This document shows, one piece after another, positions 31,272 through 39,719 of a stretch of 47,838 bases of DNA; position 1 is the stretch's first letter; each line of letters opens with the position of its first letter. Made by a program: the position numbers and the translations under genes. The notes below the pieces were generated by a model that was not told where the DNA came from, did no database searches, and was given only the letters and a program-made list of their open reading frames with translations. The stretch comes from JAWXBK01 sp040878185. Lineage in GTDB: Bacteria; Pseudomonadota; Alphaproteobacteria; Dongiales; Dongiaceae. The stretch spans positions 1 to 47,838 of the forward strand of contig JBBDMS010000065.1 in assembly GCA_040878185.1 (NCBI GenBank), read 5' to 3'.

Positions 31272-32582
31272 CTAATATTCCTTCAACGTCTTGCGCAGGA
31301 TATCGACGATCTGGTCGATATGCGATTTGTCGGCGACCAGCGGCGGCGCAATGATCCCCGCATCGCCGGTGAACTTGATGTGCAGCCCGTTCGCGAACAA
31401 TTTTTTGGTCGCATCGTAGCCGCGTGCGCCCGGCTTCTCGTCCATCGCGATGTCGATGCCGGCAAACATGCCGTAGCCCCGAATGTCGGTAACGACGGGC
31501 AGGTCCTTGAGCGACCAGATCGCATCGAGGAAATAATCCGACATCTTGGCCGCGCGGTCGAACAGGCCTTCCTTCTCGTAGATATCGAGCGCCGCGAGAC
31601 CGGCGGCACAGGCGGCCGGATGCGCCGAATAGGTATAACCGTGGAACAACTCGACCGCATGTTCCGGCGCGTTATTGACGATCGTCATGTAGATCTTGTC
31701 GGAGCAGGCGACCGCACCCATCGGCTGCGCACCGTTGGTGATCGCCTTCGCCATCGTGATCATGTCGGGCGTGACGCCGAAGCTCTGCGCCGCAAACGGC
31801 TTGCCGGTGCGCCCGAAACCGCAGATCACCTCGTCGAATACCAGCAGGATGCCGTGCGCATCGCAGATCTTGCGCAGCCGCTCGAGATAGCCCTTGGGCG
31901 GCACCAGTACGCCGGTCGAACCGGCGATCGGCTCGACGAAACAGGCGGCGATAGTCGAGGCGCCGTAGAGATCGACGAAGCGCTGCAGATCGTCGGCGAG
32001 CTCGGCGCCGTTTTCGCCCTGCCCGCGTACGAACTTGTTCTCCGGCAGCCAGGTATGACGCATATGACAGACGCCCGGCATGAGCGCGCCGAACGTTTCG
32101 CGGTTCTTCACCATGCCGGCGAGCGAGACGCCGCCGATATTGACGCCATGATAGGCGCGTTCGCGCGAGACGAAGCGCGTGCGCTGGCCGTCGCCGCGCG
32201 TGCGGTGATAGGCGAGCGCGATCTTGATCGCGGTGTCGATCGATTCCGAACCGGAACCGCAGAAGAACACATAGTCGAGCCCTTCCGGTGTGAGCTGCGC
32301 GACGCGGCGCGCGAGCTCGAACGAGCCGGGATGACCGGTCTGAAAATGCGGGCCGTAATCCATCTGGAGGAGCTGCTTGTGGACGGCGTCCGCAATCTCC
32401 TTGCGACCGTGCCCGGCAGCAACGTTGAACAGGCCGGAGGAGCCGTCGATCAGCTTCTCGCCCTTATGGTTCCAGTAATAGACGCCCTCGCCGCGCACCA
32501 GGAGCCGCGGCTCCTGCTTGAAGTCGCGATTCGAGGTGAAGGGCATCCAGTGGTTTTCGAGCGAATTGGCGCTGTACTGCAT
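31272..32582 (-). CDS. Class III omega-amino acid:pyruvate aminotransferase (beta-alanine or taurine type)
   Basis: A 436-residue class III aminotransferase. It begins with SLENHWMPFTSNRDFKQEPR, typical of omega-amino acid:pyruvate transaminases. It then shows GHGRKEIADAV, FCGSGSESIDTAIKIAL, RAYHGVN, LLVFDEVICGFGRTG and MAKAITNGAQPMGAV with the PLP lysine, then FHGYTYSAHPAACAAG. Family members convert beta-alanine, taurine or diamines with pyruvate as acceptor, giving alanine. The closest sequence type is beta-alanine:pyruvate, but xsc, a MocR regulator and a TauE/SafE permease in the same block make taurine to sulfoacetaldehyde (the Tpa step) a plausible role. GGGGAG lies upstream of the ATG. 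It is monocistronic, between two Pot-type transporter loci. Confidence 0.88.
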   Translation of the reverse strand: MQYSANSLENHWMPFTSNRDFKQEPRLLVRGEGVYYWNHKGEKLIDGSSGLFNVAAGHGRKEIADAVHKQLLQMDYGPHFQTGHPGSFELARRVAQLTPEGLDYVFFCGSGSESIDTAIKIALAYHRTRGDGQRTRFVSRERAYHGVNIGGVSLAGMVKNRETFGALMPGVCHMRHTWLPENKFVRGQGENGAELADDLQRFVDLYGASTIAACFVEPIAGSTGVLVPPKGYLERLRKICDAHGILLVFDEVICGFGRTGKPFAAQSFGVTPDMITMAKAITNGAQPMGAVACSDKIYMTIVNNAPEHAVELFHGYTYSAHPAACAAGLAALDIYEKEGLFDRAAKMSDYFLDAIWSLKDLPVVTDIRGYGMFAGIDIAMDEKPGARGYDATKKLFANGLHIKFTGDAGIIAPPLVADKSHIDQIVDILRKTLKEY

Positions 32583-32801
32583 GGCTTGGCTCCCCGGCGG
32601 CGATGAGGCGGTCGCGACTATGGTCTCTGGCGGGGATGATAGAGGCCGGCGACCCGGCGCCGATAGGGTCAGTTGCCGGCGATGGGCTGTGCCACGAGGC
32701 GGCGCAACAGCCGCCCCGCCTCTTCCCCGCCGCGCCGAATCCCGTCACGCTGGCGCCGCGGGGGCCGGAACGACCGGCGGGAATGCCGGGGGAGCGATAG
32801 C

Positions 32802-33311
32802 ATGAATCTCAAGAAAACCGTTCGCTGGCTGGGTGGGGAAATCCGCGAGATTCTGCCGCCGACGATCTTCTTTTTCATCGCCTTCGCCCTGTTGCTCGTC
32901 ACGCAATCGCTGGTGCTGAAGGAGCACGGCATCGATGTCTGGGATTGGGGCCGCGCCATCGTCGGCGCGCTCATCGTCGGCAAGGTCGTGCTGATCGTCG
33001 ACAAATTCAGCTTCGTCGATCGCTATCCGGATCGGCCGCTGATCTGGAACGCGTTGTGGAAAACGCTGATCTACAATATCGCCGCGACGGCGGTGCATTA
33101 TCTCGAAAAGCTTTTACCGCCGATATTCGACGGCAAGGGCTTCTCAGAAGCAAATCGCACGCTCTTCGCCGCGACCGACTGGGAACACATCGTGCTTGTC
33201 CATATGTGGCTCGCCGTTCTGGTGTTCGCCTATTGCTGCCTCCGGGAACTGGTTCAGCAGATCGGTGCCGCCAAGGTCAGGCGCATGTTCTTTCACGCGA
33301 GGGGAGACTAG
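32802..33311 (+). CDS. Hypothetical inner-membrane protein
   Basis: A 169-residue protein. Hydrophobic helices are visible at LPPTIFFFIAFALLLVTQSL, AIVGALIVGKVVLIVDKF, a weaker one around LIYNIAATAVHYL, and IVLVHMWLAVLVFAYCCL near the C-terminus. There are no catalytic motifs I recognise, and the cytoplasmic ends are basic. The ATG at 32802 has GGGGGAG 9-15 bases upstream; the longer frame upstream is arginine-rich and overlaps the divergent aminotransferase promoter region. It converges on the second Pot-type operon 50 bases away. Its role is unknown. Confidence 0.75.
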   Translation: MNLKKTVRWLGGEIREILPPTIFFFIAFALLLVTQSLVLKEHGIDVWDWGRAIVGALIVGKVVLIVDKFSFVDRYPDRPLIWNALWKTLIYNIAATAVHYLEKLLPPIFDGKGFSEANRTLFAATDWEHIVLVHMWLAVLVFAYCCLRELVQQIGAAKVRRMFFHARGD

Positions 33312-33360
33312 ACAGCGACAGCGGCTTCGATCGGTCCAGCGGAAACCTGGAGCGTCGCCG

Positions 33361-34260
33361 TCAGGCGGTTTCGGTCGCCGACGGCTGCCAGCCGATATCC
33401 TGCATCCCGGCCTTCTTGGCGGCATCGATCTGCGCCTTTTCGCGCCGCGCCTCACGCCGCTTGGCGATCTCATAGGCGACAGCGCCGAGCAGCGTCACCG
33501 AAATAATCACGACCGCGAGCGCCGCGATATCGGGTTCGGTGCCCATGCGCACGCGGCCCGCGAGCACCGTCGTCAGCGTCGCCTCGGACTGAATGGTAAA
33601 GAGCGTCGTGTTGTAGTTCTCGAATGACGAGAGGAATGCCAGCACGGCCGAGGAAAGAATCGCCGGCTTCAGGAACGGCAGCAGGATCTTGCGGAACACC
33701 TGTACGTTGGAGGCGCCGAGATCGAGGGCTGCCTCTTCCTGGGTCTGGTCGAAGCGCTGCAGTCGCGCGAGAAACACCAGCATGCAATAGGCCGAGATAT
33801 AGGTCGACTGGCCGAGGATCGTCAGGAAGAAGCCCGAATAGAAGATCGTGTCGTAGCCGGCCCCGGTTACCATGCCGATGCGATCCCAGAACACGAGGGT
33901 CGAGATGCCGAGGATGACGCCGGGCGTCAGCACGGGGGACACCACGATCGTGTAATAGACCGGCCGCAGTCGCGGGCCGACCTGGGTCATCAGAAGCGCG
34001 CCGGCGAGCCCGAGCGGCACCGACAAACACACCACGCCGATCCCGATATAGATCGAGTTGGTGATGCCACCCACCATCATGTCGTCGCTGAAGAAATCGC
34101 CGAACCAGTGGAAGGTGAATCCCTCGAACGGCCAGACCTGCGGATACGACGTCTCATTAAAAGCCGAGATGCCCATGATGATCAGCGGGCCGAACAAAAA
34201 CAAAAAGAAGAGCCCGATATAGAAGCCGACCATCAGCTTCATGATGCTGCGCGCGCTCAT
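33361..34260 (-). CDS. Pot-type ABC transporter permease, PotC-like (system 2)
   Basis: A 299-residue permease, paralogous to the PotC-like gene at 26.1-27.0 kb. The N-terminal helix FYIGLFFLFLFGPLIIMGIS is followed by a MetI core with VVSPVLTPGVILGISTLVFW, the coupling sequence EEAALDLGASNVQVFRKILL and AVLAFLSSFENYNTTLF. The start overlaps the PotB-like stop by four bases (ATGA). A charged tail (EIAKRREARREKAQIDAAKK) ends the protein. It is the last gene of the second transporter operon. Confidence 0.88.
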   Translation of the reverse strand: MSARSIMKLMVGFYIGLFFLFLFGPLIIMGISAFNETSYPQVWPFEGFTFHWFGDFFSDDMMVGGITNSIYIGIGVVCLSVPLGLAGALLMTQVGPRLRPVYYTIVVSPVLTPGVILGISTLVFWDRIGMVTGAGYDTIFYSGFFLTILGQSTYISAYCMLVFLARLQRFDQTQEEAALDLGASNVQVFRKILLPFLKPAILSSAVLAFLSSFENYNTTLFTIQSEATLTTVLAGRVRMGTEPDIAALAVVIISVTLLGAVAYEIAKRREARREKAQIDAAKKAGMQDIGWQPSATETA

Positions 34261-35264
34261 CGGGCGATGTCCCCGAGATTGACTTTGAAAATCTTGAGTG
34301 CCGACATCACGAAGACAACGCAGGAGAGGAGCAGGACGAAGGCATAGGCCGAGCCACGGGGCCAGTTGAAGCCCTGGAAGAACTGATCGTAGATGACCTG
34401 GGTGAACCAGAGGCTCGACGGGCCGCCGAGAATTTGTGGCGTTGCCAGCGCGCCGGCCGCCAGCATGAACACCATGACGCAGCCCGAAGCGATGCCCGGC
34501 TTCGCGTGCGGTATGACGACCCGCCAATGTATCCGCCACCAGGGCGCGCCGAGATCGCGCGCCGCTTCGATCTGGTTATGGTCGAGGCTCTCGATCGCGT
34601 TGTAGAGCGGAAACACCATCAACAGGATGTAGGCATAGGACAGCCCGGTATAGAGCGCGACATCGGCGCGCAGAAAATCGATCGGCGCATCGGGCGGCAG
34701 GATGCCGACACCGATCAGCACGGCATTCAGGAGGCCGCTGGTTCCAAAGATGATGCGGAAGGCGAAGGCGCGCAGGATTTCGTTCACCCAGAACGGCACG
34801 AGCAGACAGATGAACAGCATCCGCGCATGACCGCCTTTGGCCGACTGCGCGATGTAGTAGGCGATCGGATAACAGAGACAGAAATCGAGGAAGGTGACGA
34901 ACATCGCCGAGGCGATGGTCTTGAGAAAGACCATCAGATGCAGGCGGTTGAACGAATCGGTGCTGCCTTCCGCGCCGAAGATCAGATACCGATAATTCTT
35001 GAGCGTGTAGACGTCGTCCGGCCCGCCCTGCTGCGGTGGCGGCAGATTGTTCCGGAACGAGAAATCCACCATGTAGAGCTGCGGCAGCACGATCATCGCC
35101 AGCACCCAGAAGGCGACGGCGATGATGATGTAAATCGAAACGACGGAACCGTTGCGCATCACGAGCGCGCTGCGCCCGCCGCCGAACACGCCCAGCGCGC
35201 GCATGGCCATGGCCACCGTCGCCACCACGGCGACGGCCGAAACGATCAGGAACGGATCGTTCAT
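34257..35264 (-). CDS. Pot-type ABC transporter permease, PotB-like (system 2)
   Basis: A 335-residue permease, longer at the N-terminus than its paralogue. It has an extra helix (PFLIVSAVAVVATVAMAMRA) before the usual first helix (SIYIIIAVAFWVLAMIVLPQ). The core has PFWVNEILRAFAFRIIFG, IEAARDLGAPWWRIHWRVVI and VFMLAAGALATPQILGGPSS. The start ATG lies 7 bases after the ATPase stop. The strong similarity of coupling sequence and gene order to system 1 indicates duplication or common origin of the two transporters. Confidence 0.88.
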   Translation of the reverse strand: MNDPFLIVSAVAVVATVAMAMRALGVFGGGRSALVMRNGSVVSIYIIIAVAFWVLAMIVLPQLYMVDFSFRNNLPPPQQGGPDDVYTLKNYRYLIFGAEGSTDSFNRLHLMVFLKTIASAMFVTFLDFCLCYPIAYYIAQSAKGGHARMLFICLLVPFWVNEILRAFAFRIIFGTSGLLNAVLIGVGILPPDAPIDFLRADVALYTGLSYAYILLMVFPLYNAIESLDHNQIEAARDLGAPWWRIHWRVVIPHAKPGIASGCVMVFMLAAGALATPQILGGPSSLWFTQVIYDQFFQGFNWPRGSAYAFVLLLSCVVFVMSALKIFKVNLGDIAR

Positions 35265-35271
35265 CGCCCGA

Positions 35272-36366
35272 TCATTCGTCTGCCAGCGGCCCGTGCGGCA
35301 GAGCAACCGCGCGCGCCGGATCGAACACGGCCCGGACCCGCGTGCCCGGCTCGGCCGCGATCGTCTTGCCGTCGTTGGTGAGCGAGAGCGTGATCGGCTT
35401 GCCGCCTTCGCTGCGCGCAAGGCGGAGATGCACCATCGCGCCTTCAAGCTCGTTGGTCATTACGTCGCTTTCGAGCGTGCAGTCGCCTGAGGCGTCGCCA
35501 TTGGCGAGACGCAACGCCTCGGGGCGGATGAACAGGACCGCCTTGTCGCCGACCTTGAGCCCCTGATTGTTGCGGCCGCGCATCGGTCCGAACACGGTAT
35601 CGAGCTCGGCCTGGCCGTCGGCCGTGCGCATGACCGTCCCGAAAAAGGCGTTGTTCTCGCCGACGAAGGACGCGACGAACGAGGTCGCCGGATTGTTGTA
35701 GACCTCGGCGCCCCGCCCGATCTGCTGGATGATGCCGTTGCTCATCACGGCAACGCGATCCGACATGGTGAGCGCTTCGCCCTGATCGTGCGTGATGTAG
35801 ATGAAGGTGATGCCCACGCGCTGCTGGATCGTGCGCAATTCGGTGCGCATATGCTGGCGCAGTTTGAGATCGAGCGCCGACAAGGGTTCGTCGAGCAGCA
35901 GAACATCCGGTTCGACGGCAAGCGCGCGCGCAATCGCGACGCGCTGTTTCTGGCCGCCAGAGAGAGCGCCGACCATTTTGTTGCCCTGGTCGGGCAGCGC
36001 GATGAGATTCAGCAGCTCGTCGGTGCGCCGGCGACGCTCGCTGCGCGAGGCGCCGCGCACTTCGAGGCCGAAAGCGATGTTGTCCGCGACGCTCATCAGC
36101 GGAAACAGCGCGAGATTCTGGAAGATCAGCGCCGTCGGGCGTTTGTTCGGACCGATGCCCGCCATGTCGCGGCCGCCGATGCGGACCATGCCGTCGGTCG
36201 GTTCGAGAAAACCGGAAATGGTGCGCAGGATGGTCGTCTTGCCGCAGCCCGATGGCCCGAGAAAGCTGAAGAACTCGCCTTCCTCGATTTTCAGGTGCGC
36301 ATCGTGGACGGCGGTGAAATCGCCAAACCGGATGGTGACGTGATCGAGTTCGACGTCGGCACTCAT
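35272..36366 (-). CDS. Pot-type ABC transporter ATPase, PotA-like (system 2)
   Basis: A 364-residue ATPase. Walker A is GPSGCGKTTILRT, the Q-loop is ALIFQNLALFP, the signature is ALSGGQKQR, Walker B is DVLLLDEPLSALD and the switch is YITHDQGEA. A TOBE domain with FIRPEALRLANGDASGD follows. I start at 36366 (MSADVELDHV), and the long open frame upstream is a shadow of the binding-protein gene. The ribosome site is weak, fitting low expression after a strong intercistronic hairpin. It is about as long as the system 1 ATPase and is clearly its paralogue. Confidence 0.9.
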   Translation of the reverse strand: MSADVELDHVTIRFGDFTAVHDAHLKIEEGEFFSFLGPSGCGKTTILRTISGFLEPTDGMVRIGGRDMAGIGPNKRPTALIFQNLALFPLMSVADNIAFGLEVRGASRSERRRRTDELLNLIALPDQGNKMVGALSGGQKQRVAIARALAVEPDVLLLDEPLSALDLKLRQHMRTELRTIQQRVGITFIYITHDQGEALTMSDRVAVMSNGIIQQIGRGAEVYNNPATSFVASFVGENNAFFGTVMRTADGQAELDTVFGPMRGRNNQGLKVGDKAVLFIRPEALRLANGDASGDCTLESDVMTNELEGAMVHLRLARSEGGKPITLSLTNDGKTIAAEPGTRVRAVFDPARAVALPHGPLADE

Positions 36367-36455
36367 TCGTAAAGCCGCTTTCTGTCCCTGTCGCCGGCTG
36401 CCCGTTCTTGATCGCGGGCGCCCACTTTCGATGCGGGCGATAGCCGGTAACGACA

Positions 36456-36484
36456 CCGGCACCCCGAGCAGTTCGGGGTGCCGG
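36456..36484 (-). other. Strong intercistronic hairpin between potD-2 and potA-2
   Basis: CCGGCACCCCGA and TCGGGGTGCCGG form a perfect 12-base stem with loop GCAGT. It lies 22-50 bases downstream of the binding-protein stop codon. There is no T-run, so I read it as a stabiliser or attenuator that favours the binding protein over the ATPase and permeases. Confidence 0.65.
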
Positions 36485-36505
36485 CGATCGTTCCGTTGCC
36501 GAGTG

Positions 36506-37666
36506 TTACGCCGCGACGAAGCGGTCGACGTACTCGTTGCGGATTTCCGGATACCAGGCTTCTGCCGGCGGCCACCACCACAGGCGGTTGTCGAGCGTGT
36601 CCTGCGGATAGGTCTCTTCGAACAGCTTCTTCGAAGCCTCGTCGAGATAGTCCGCGGCACCGACTCCGACCACGTTGTAGCCGGTGAGGTTGGCCCAGCG
36701 GCCGCCCACTTCGGCTTCGAACGCATAGTCGAGCCACGCGTAAACCGCGTCGAGGTTGGTCGCCCCGATCGGAATGGCGCAACCGTCGAGCCAGGTGAAC
36801 GCACCTTCGACCGGCGCCATCATCGTGACCGGTTCGCCTTCCTTCTTGAGGCGGGCCGGCGGACCGTCCCAGCACTGGCCGAGGACGACGTCGTTCTGCA
36901 TGAAGCCGTTGATCTGCGCGTCGGCATCGTTCCAGAACTGTTTGACATGCGACTTGTGATCGATCGCGAACTTCGTGATCTCTTCCCAGATACGCCGCAT
37001 GTTCGCTTCGTCTTTGTACGCGTCCTGCATGGCGTTCGAGGGCACGATTCCGGCATGGTCGAGATAGAGGCCGATGCCCGCCATCATCGAATGCGGACGG
37101 CCCATGACCTTGCCCTTCACGTCGTCGCCCCAGAGATCGCCGTAGGAGAGATCGGCATAGTCACGCGACCATTTGTCGGTGCGCCAGGCGAGCATCTCGG
37201 TGCCCCAGGTCCAGGGCAGATGATACTGGCCGCCGTCCCAGGTCCAGAGGCTGGCCGAGCCGGCGAGCAGGCCGGGGATGATGCGGTCGACCGGCACGCG
37301 ATTCATGTCGAACGGCTGCAGCAGGCCGAGCGGCTTCCACTGGCCGACGCGGTCGACGGTCGGGCTGATCAGGTCGAAACCCTGGCCCTTGGTCGCCTGC
37401 ATCTTCGCCAGCAGATCTTCGTTCGAGCCATAGCCCGAGAAGTTCACCTTGATGCCGGTGCGGGACTCGAAGTCGTTCTTGTGCTCGTCCGGCACATAGT
37501 CCGACCAGGAGAAAATGTTGATCTCGCCGGAGGACGAAAAGGCATCGCGGACGAGGAACGGTCCGCTCGCCAAGGCCGTCGCCGCGGCGGCGCTCTTGAG
37601 GATCGTGCGACGGCTGAAGCGCCTGGCGGCGCTCAATGTCGCATTCGGTTTTGTCTTGCGGGTCAT
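36506..37666 (-). CDS. Pot-type ABC transporter substrate-binding protein (system 2)
   Basis: A 386-residue periplasmic binding protein. The Tat-type signal is FSRRTILKSAAAATALASGP; the mature protein begins SSSGEINIFSWSDYVPDEHK. The PotD-like core reads IKVNFSGYGSNEDLLAKMQA, FDLISPTVDRVGQW, LPWTWGTEMLAW, DVVLGQCWDGPPARL and GCAIPIGATNLDA. Gene order and context next to xsc suggest that its ligand could be a C2 aminosulfonate or related zwitterion rather than a polyamine, but no binding-site residue proves this. It is the first gene of the D-A-B-C operon and is divergent from the MocR regulator. Confidence 0.9.
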   Translation of the reverse strand: MTRKTKPNATLSAARRFSRRTILKSAAAATALASGPFLVRDAFSSSGEINIFSWSDYVPDEHKNDFESRTGIKVNFSGYGSNEDLLAKMQATKGQGFDLISPTVDRVGQWKPLGLLQPFDMNRVPVDRIIPGLLAGSASLWTWDGGQYHLPWTWGTEMLAWRTDKWSRDYADLSYGDLWGDDVKGKVMGRPHSMMAGIGLYLDHAGIVPSNAMQDAYKDEANMRRIWEEITKFAIDHKSHVKQFWNDADAQINGFMQNDVVLGQCWDGPPARLKKEGEPVTMMAPVEGAFTWLDGCAIPIGATNLDAVYAWLDYAFEAEVGGRWANLTGYNVVGVGAADYLDEASKKLFEETYPQDTLDNRLWWWPPAEAWYPEIRNEYVDRFVAA

Positions 37667-37947
37667 CGCTGGAAGGCTCCCTGTTTAAAGGTGCCGCCGG
37701 GAACCGCGGCGCCGGGTGGTGGAAGACCGAGGTCCCCGACCGTCCGTTTGCCGATTTTCAAGCCCGGCCGACACTGGGCCAAACGGTAGTATGCGTGTCA
37801 CATCAAAGCAATATCGTGACCACGACCCTGTTTAACGCAGGGTTGTTGCAGCCCGGTGTCGGATTCGTTACGAGATTTCAACCGGCTTCTGCCGCGCAGC
37901 GGAGAGGGTTCGGGGTGCCGGGCCCGGCGGGCAAGCCTGGAAAAAAC
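37667..37947. promoter_or_regulatory. Divergent control region between potD-2 and the MocR gene
   Basis: This 281-base region must hold both promoters. GTCAC (37797-37801) and GTGAC (37816-37820) form an inverted pair around an AT-rich ATCAAAGCAATATC centre. CCCTG and CAGGG at 37826-37842 surround TTTAACG. Near 37890 a fragment of the dispersed repeat (GCGCAGCGGAGAGGGTTCGG) is present. I cannot place the promoters firmly. Confidence 0.4.
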
Positions 37948-39453
37948 ATGGAGCCAGCCCGCCCCTTGCGCGACCATCTGTTCCATTTGCGACCCGAACC
38001 GGGCGTCACCTTGCAGGCGCAGCTTCGCCGTAAGCTCGTCGATGCCATCCTTGAAGGGCGGATGCGGCCGGGCAGTCCGTTGCCTTCCTGCCGTCAGCTT
38101 TCGGCCAATCTCGGCATCGCGCGGAATACTGTGGCACTCGCCTATCAGGAACTCGTGAATGAGGGATTCCTCATTTCGGCGGAGCGCCGCGGCTTTTTCG
38201 TCGCCGACGATGTGATGAACGGCCATGCCGCAACACCGGCGAGCCCGACGCCCGTCAAAACCGCAGCGCCCGGTGCCGGCGACGGCTGGGAGCGGCGCCT
38301 CAGGCTCAAGCCGACCCGGCAGCGCAATATCGTAAAGCCGGGCAACTGGGCGGATTATCCCTACCCGTTCATCTACGGCCAGATCGATCCCGCCGCGTTT
38401 CCGATCGCGACCTGGCGCGAATGTTCGCGTCAGGCGCTCGCGCGCGATGCCGTCAGAGAATGGAGCCGCGATCATTTCAACGAAGACGACAAGCTGCTGA
38501 TCGAGCAGATCCGCACGCGCCTGCTGCCGCGGCGCGGGGTCGCCGCGCATGAGAGCGAGATCCTGGTCACGGTCGGTGCGCAGCACGCGCTCTATCTGAT
38601 GGCGAGCCTGCTGATCGACGGCAGGACGCGCGTCGGCATCGAGAATCCGGGCTATGCCGATGCACGCAACATCTTCGCCTTGCGCGCCCGCGAACTGATC
38701 GGGCTCGAGACGGACGAAGAAGGCCTGGTGGCCGACGACCGGCTCAGCCCCTGCGACTATGTCTATGTGACGCCGAGCCATCAGTTCCCGACCACCGTCA
38801 CGATGACCCTGGACCGGCGCGAGGCGTTGCTCGCGCGCGCCGAGCGCGACGATTTCGTCATCATCGAGGACGATTACGAAAGCGAAATCAGCCATGTCGG
38901 CCTGCCGCATCCGGCGCTCAAAACGCTCGACCGCAACGGTCGCGTGCTGTTCGTCGCCAGCCTCTCCAAGACGCTCGCACCAGGCCTGCGCCTCGGCTAT
39001 CTCGTCGGACCGAAGGCGCTCATCGAAGAGGCGCGCGCGATGCGGCGCCTGATGCTGCGCCATCCGCCGGCCAACAATCAGCGCACGATCGCGATCTTCC
39101 TCGCCGACGGGCATCACGATGCGCTGCTGCGCCGCTTGAGCCAGACCTTCAAGGAGCGCTGGCAGATCCTGCACGAAGCACTCGCACAACATCTGCCCGA
39201 TTGTCGCGTGCCGCGCTCGACCGGCGGCACGGCCGTCTGGGTCGAAGGACCGGCATGGCTCGATGCCGACCGCCTCACGGTCGAAGCCGCGGCGAAAGGC
39301 ATCGTCATCGAACCGGGCGCCGTGCATTTCCTCGATTCCGATCCGCCACGGCAATGTTTCCGCCTCGGCTTCTCCTCGATCGCGACCGAGAAGATCGAGC
39401 CGGGCATCAAATTGCTGGCCGAGGTCATGCGGGCGCATCGCAATGGCGGGTGA
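37948..39453 (+). CDS. MocR-family regulator (GntR HTH plus aminotransferase domain), candidate TauR
   Basis: A 501-residue MocR-type regulator. The winged helix (residues about 15-85) reads LRRKLVDAILEGRMRPGSPL and LGIARNTVALAYQELVNEGF. The rest is an aminotransferase-fold domain with PFIYGQIDPAAFPIATWREC, ILVTVGAQHALYLMASLL, IEDDYESEI and the PLP lysine in ASLSKTLAPGLRLGYLVG. MocR proteins sense amines through PLP. TauR, the taurine regulator upstream of tpa/xsc in Rhodobacter and Paracoccus, is of this class, and the position before xsc supports that role. I start at 37948; the open frame reaches 37636 but the extra part crosses the control region and repeat sequence. Confidence 0.88.
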   Translation: MEPARPLRDHLFHLRPEPGVTLQAQLRRKLVDAILEGRMRPGSPLPSCRQLSANLGIARNTVALAYQELVNEGFLISAERRGFFVADDVMNGHAATPASPTPVKTAAPGAGDGWERRLRLKPTRQRNIVKPGNWADYPYPFIYGQIDPAAFPIATWRECSRQALARDAVREWSRDHFNEDDKLLIEQIRTRLLPRRGVAAHESEILVTVGAQHALYLMASLLIDGRTRVGIENPGYADARNIFALRARELIGLETDEEGLVADDRLSPCDYVYVTPSHQFPTTVTMTLDRREALLARAERDDFVIIEDDYESEISHVGLPHPALKTLDRNGRVLFVASLSKTLAPGLRLGYLVGPKALIEEARAMRRLMLRHPPANNQRTIAIFLADGHHDALLRRLSQTFKERWQILHEALAQHLPDCRVPRSTGGTAVWVEGPAWLDADRLTVEAAAKGIVIEPGAVHFLDSDPPRQCFRLGFSSIATEKIEPGIKLLAEVMRAHRNGG

Positions 39454-39468
39454 CTGACATCGCGCCGC

Positions 39469-39495
39469 CTCATCCTTCGACAGGCTCAGGATGAG
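39469..39495. repeat. Dispersed hairpin repeat after the MocR gene
   Basis: CTCATCCT and AGGATGAG form an eight-base stem around TCGACAGGCTC. A related fragment (CCTGTCGAAGGATAAG) occurs near 764-779. It may end the MocR transcript. Confidence 0.6.
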
Positions 39496-39719
39496 GTCAT
39501 AAGAGACGAGGTCGTAGGAGAACCGCGCCGGAGGCTGGCCCGGGGAAATCGCCCTTGCTGGACCTAGCGAACATCGCGGCAACGGCGCTCTAGTCGCATG
39601 ATTGCGGCCACGCGCGGGCCCGTGACAGGATGCCCGCCATCAATTTAGCCGCGTATCAGGCCGGACCGGCCGATCGCGCCGGAAACGAACGAGATTTCCC
39701 TTAAGGAGTTCTAAAGACC

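Noticed and set aside
35272..36804. N-terminal extension of the second PotA-like ATPase
   Set aside because: The extra 146 residues are an out-of-frame reading of the binding-protein gene. The ATPase begins normally at 36366.
37798..39582. Minus-strand open frame of 594 codons over the MocR gene
   Set aside because: Antisense shadow of a clear regulator; the composition is arginine/aspartate-rich and no family is visible. One end reads through a dispersed repeat.
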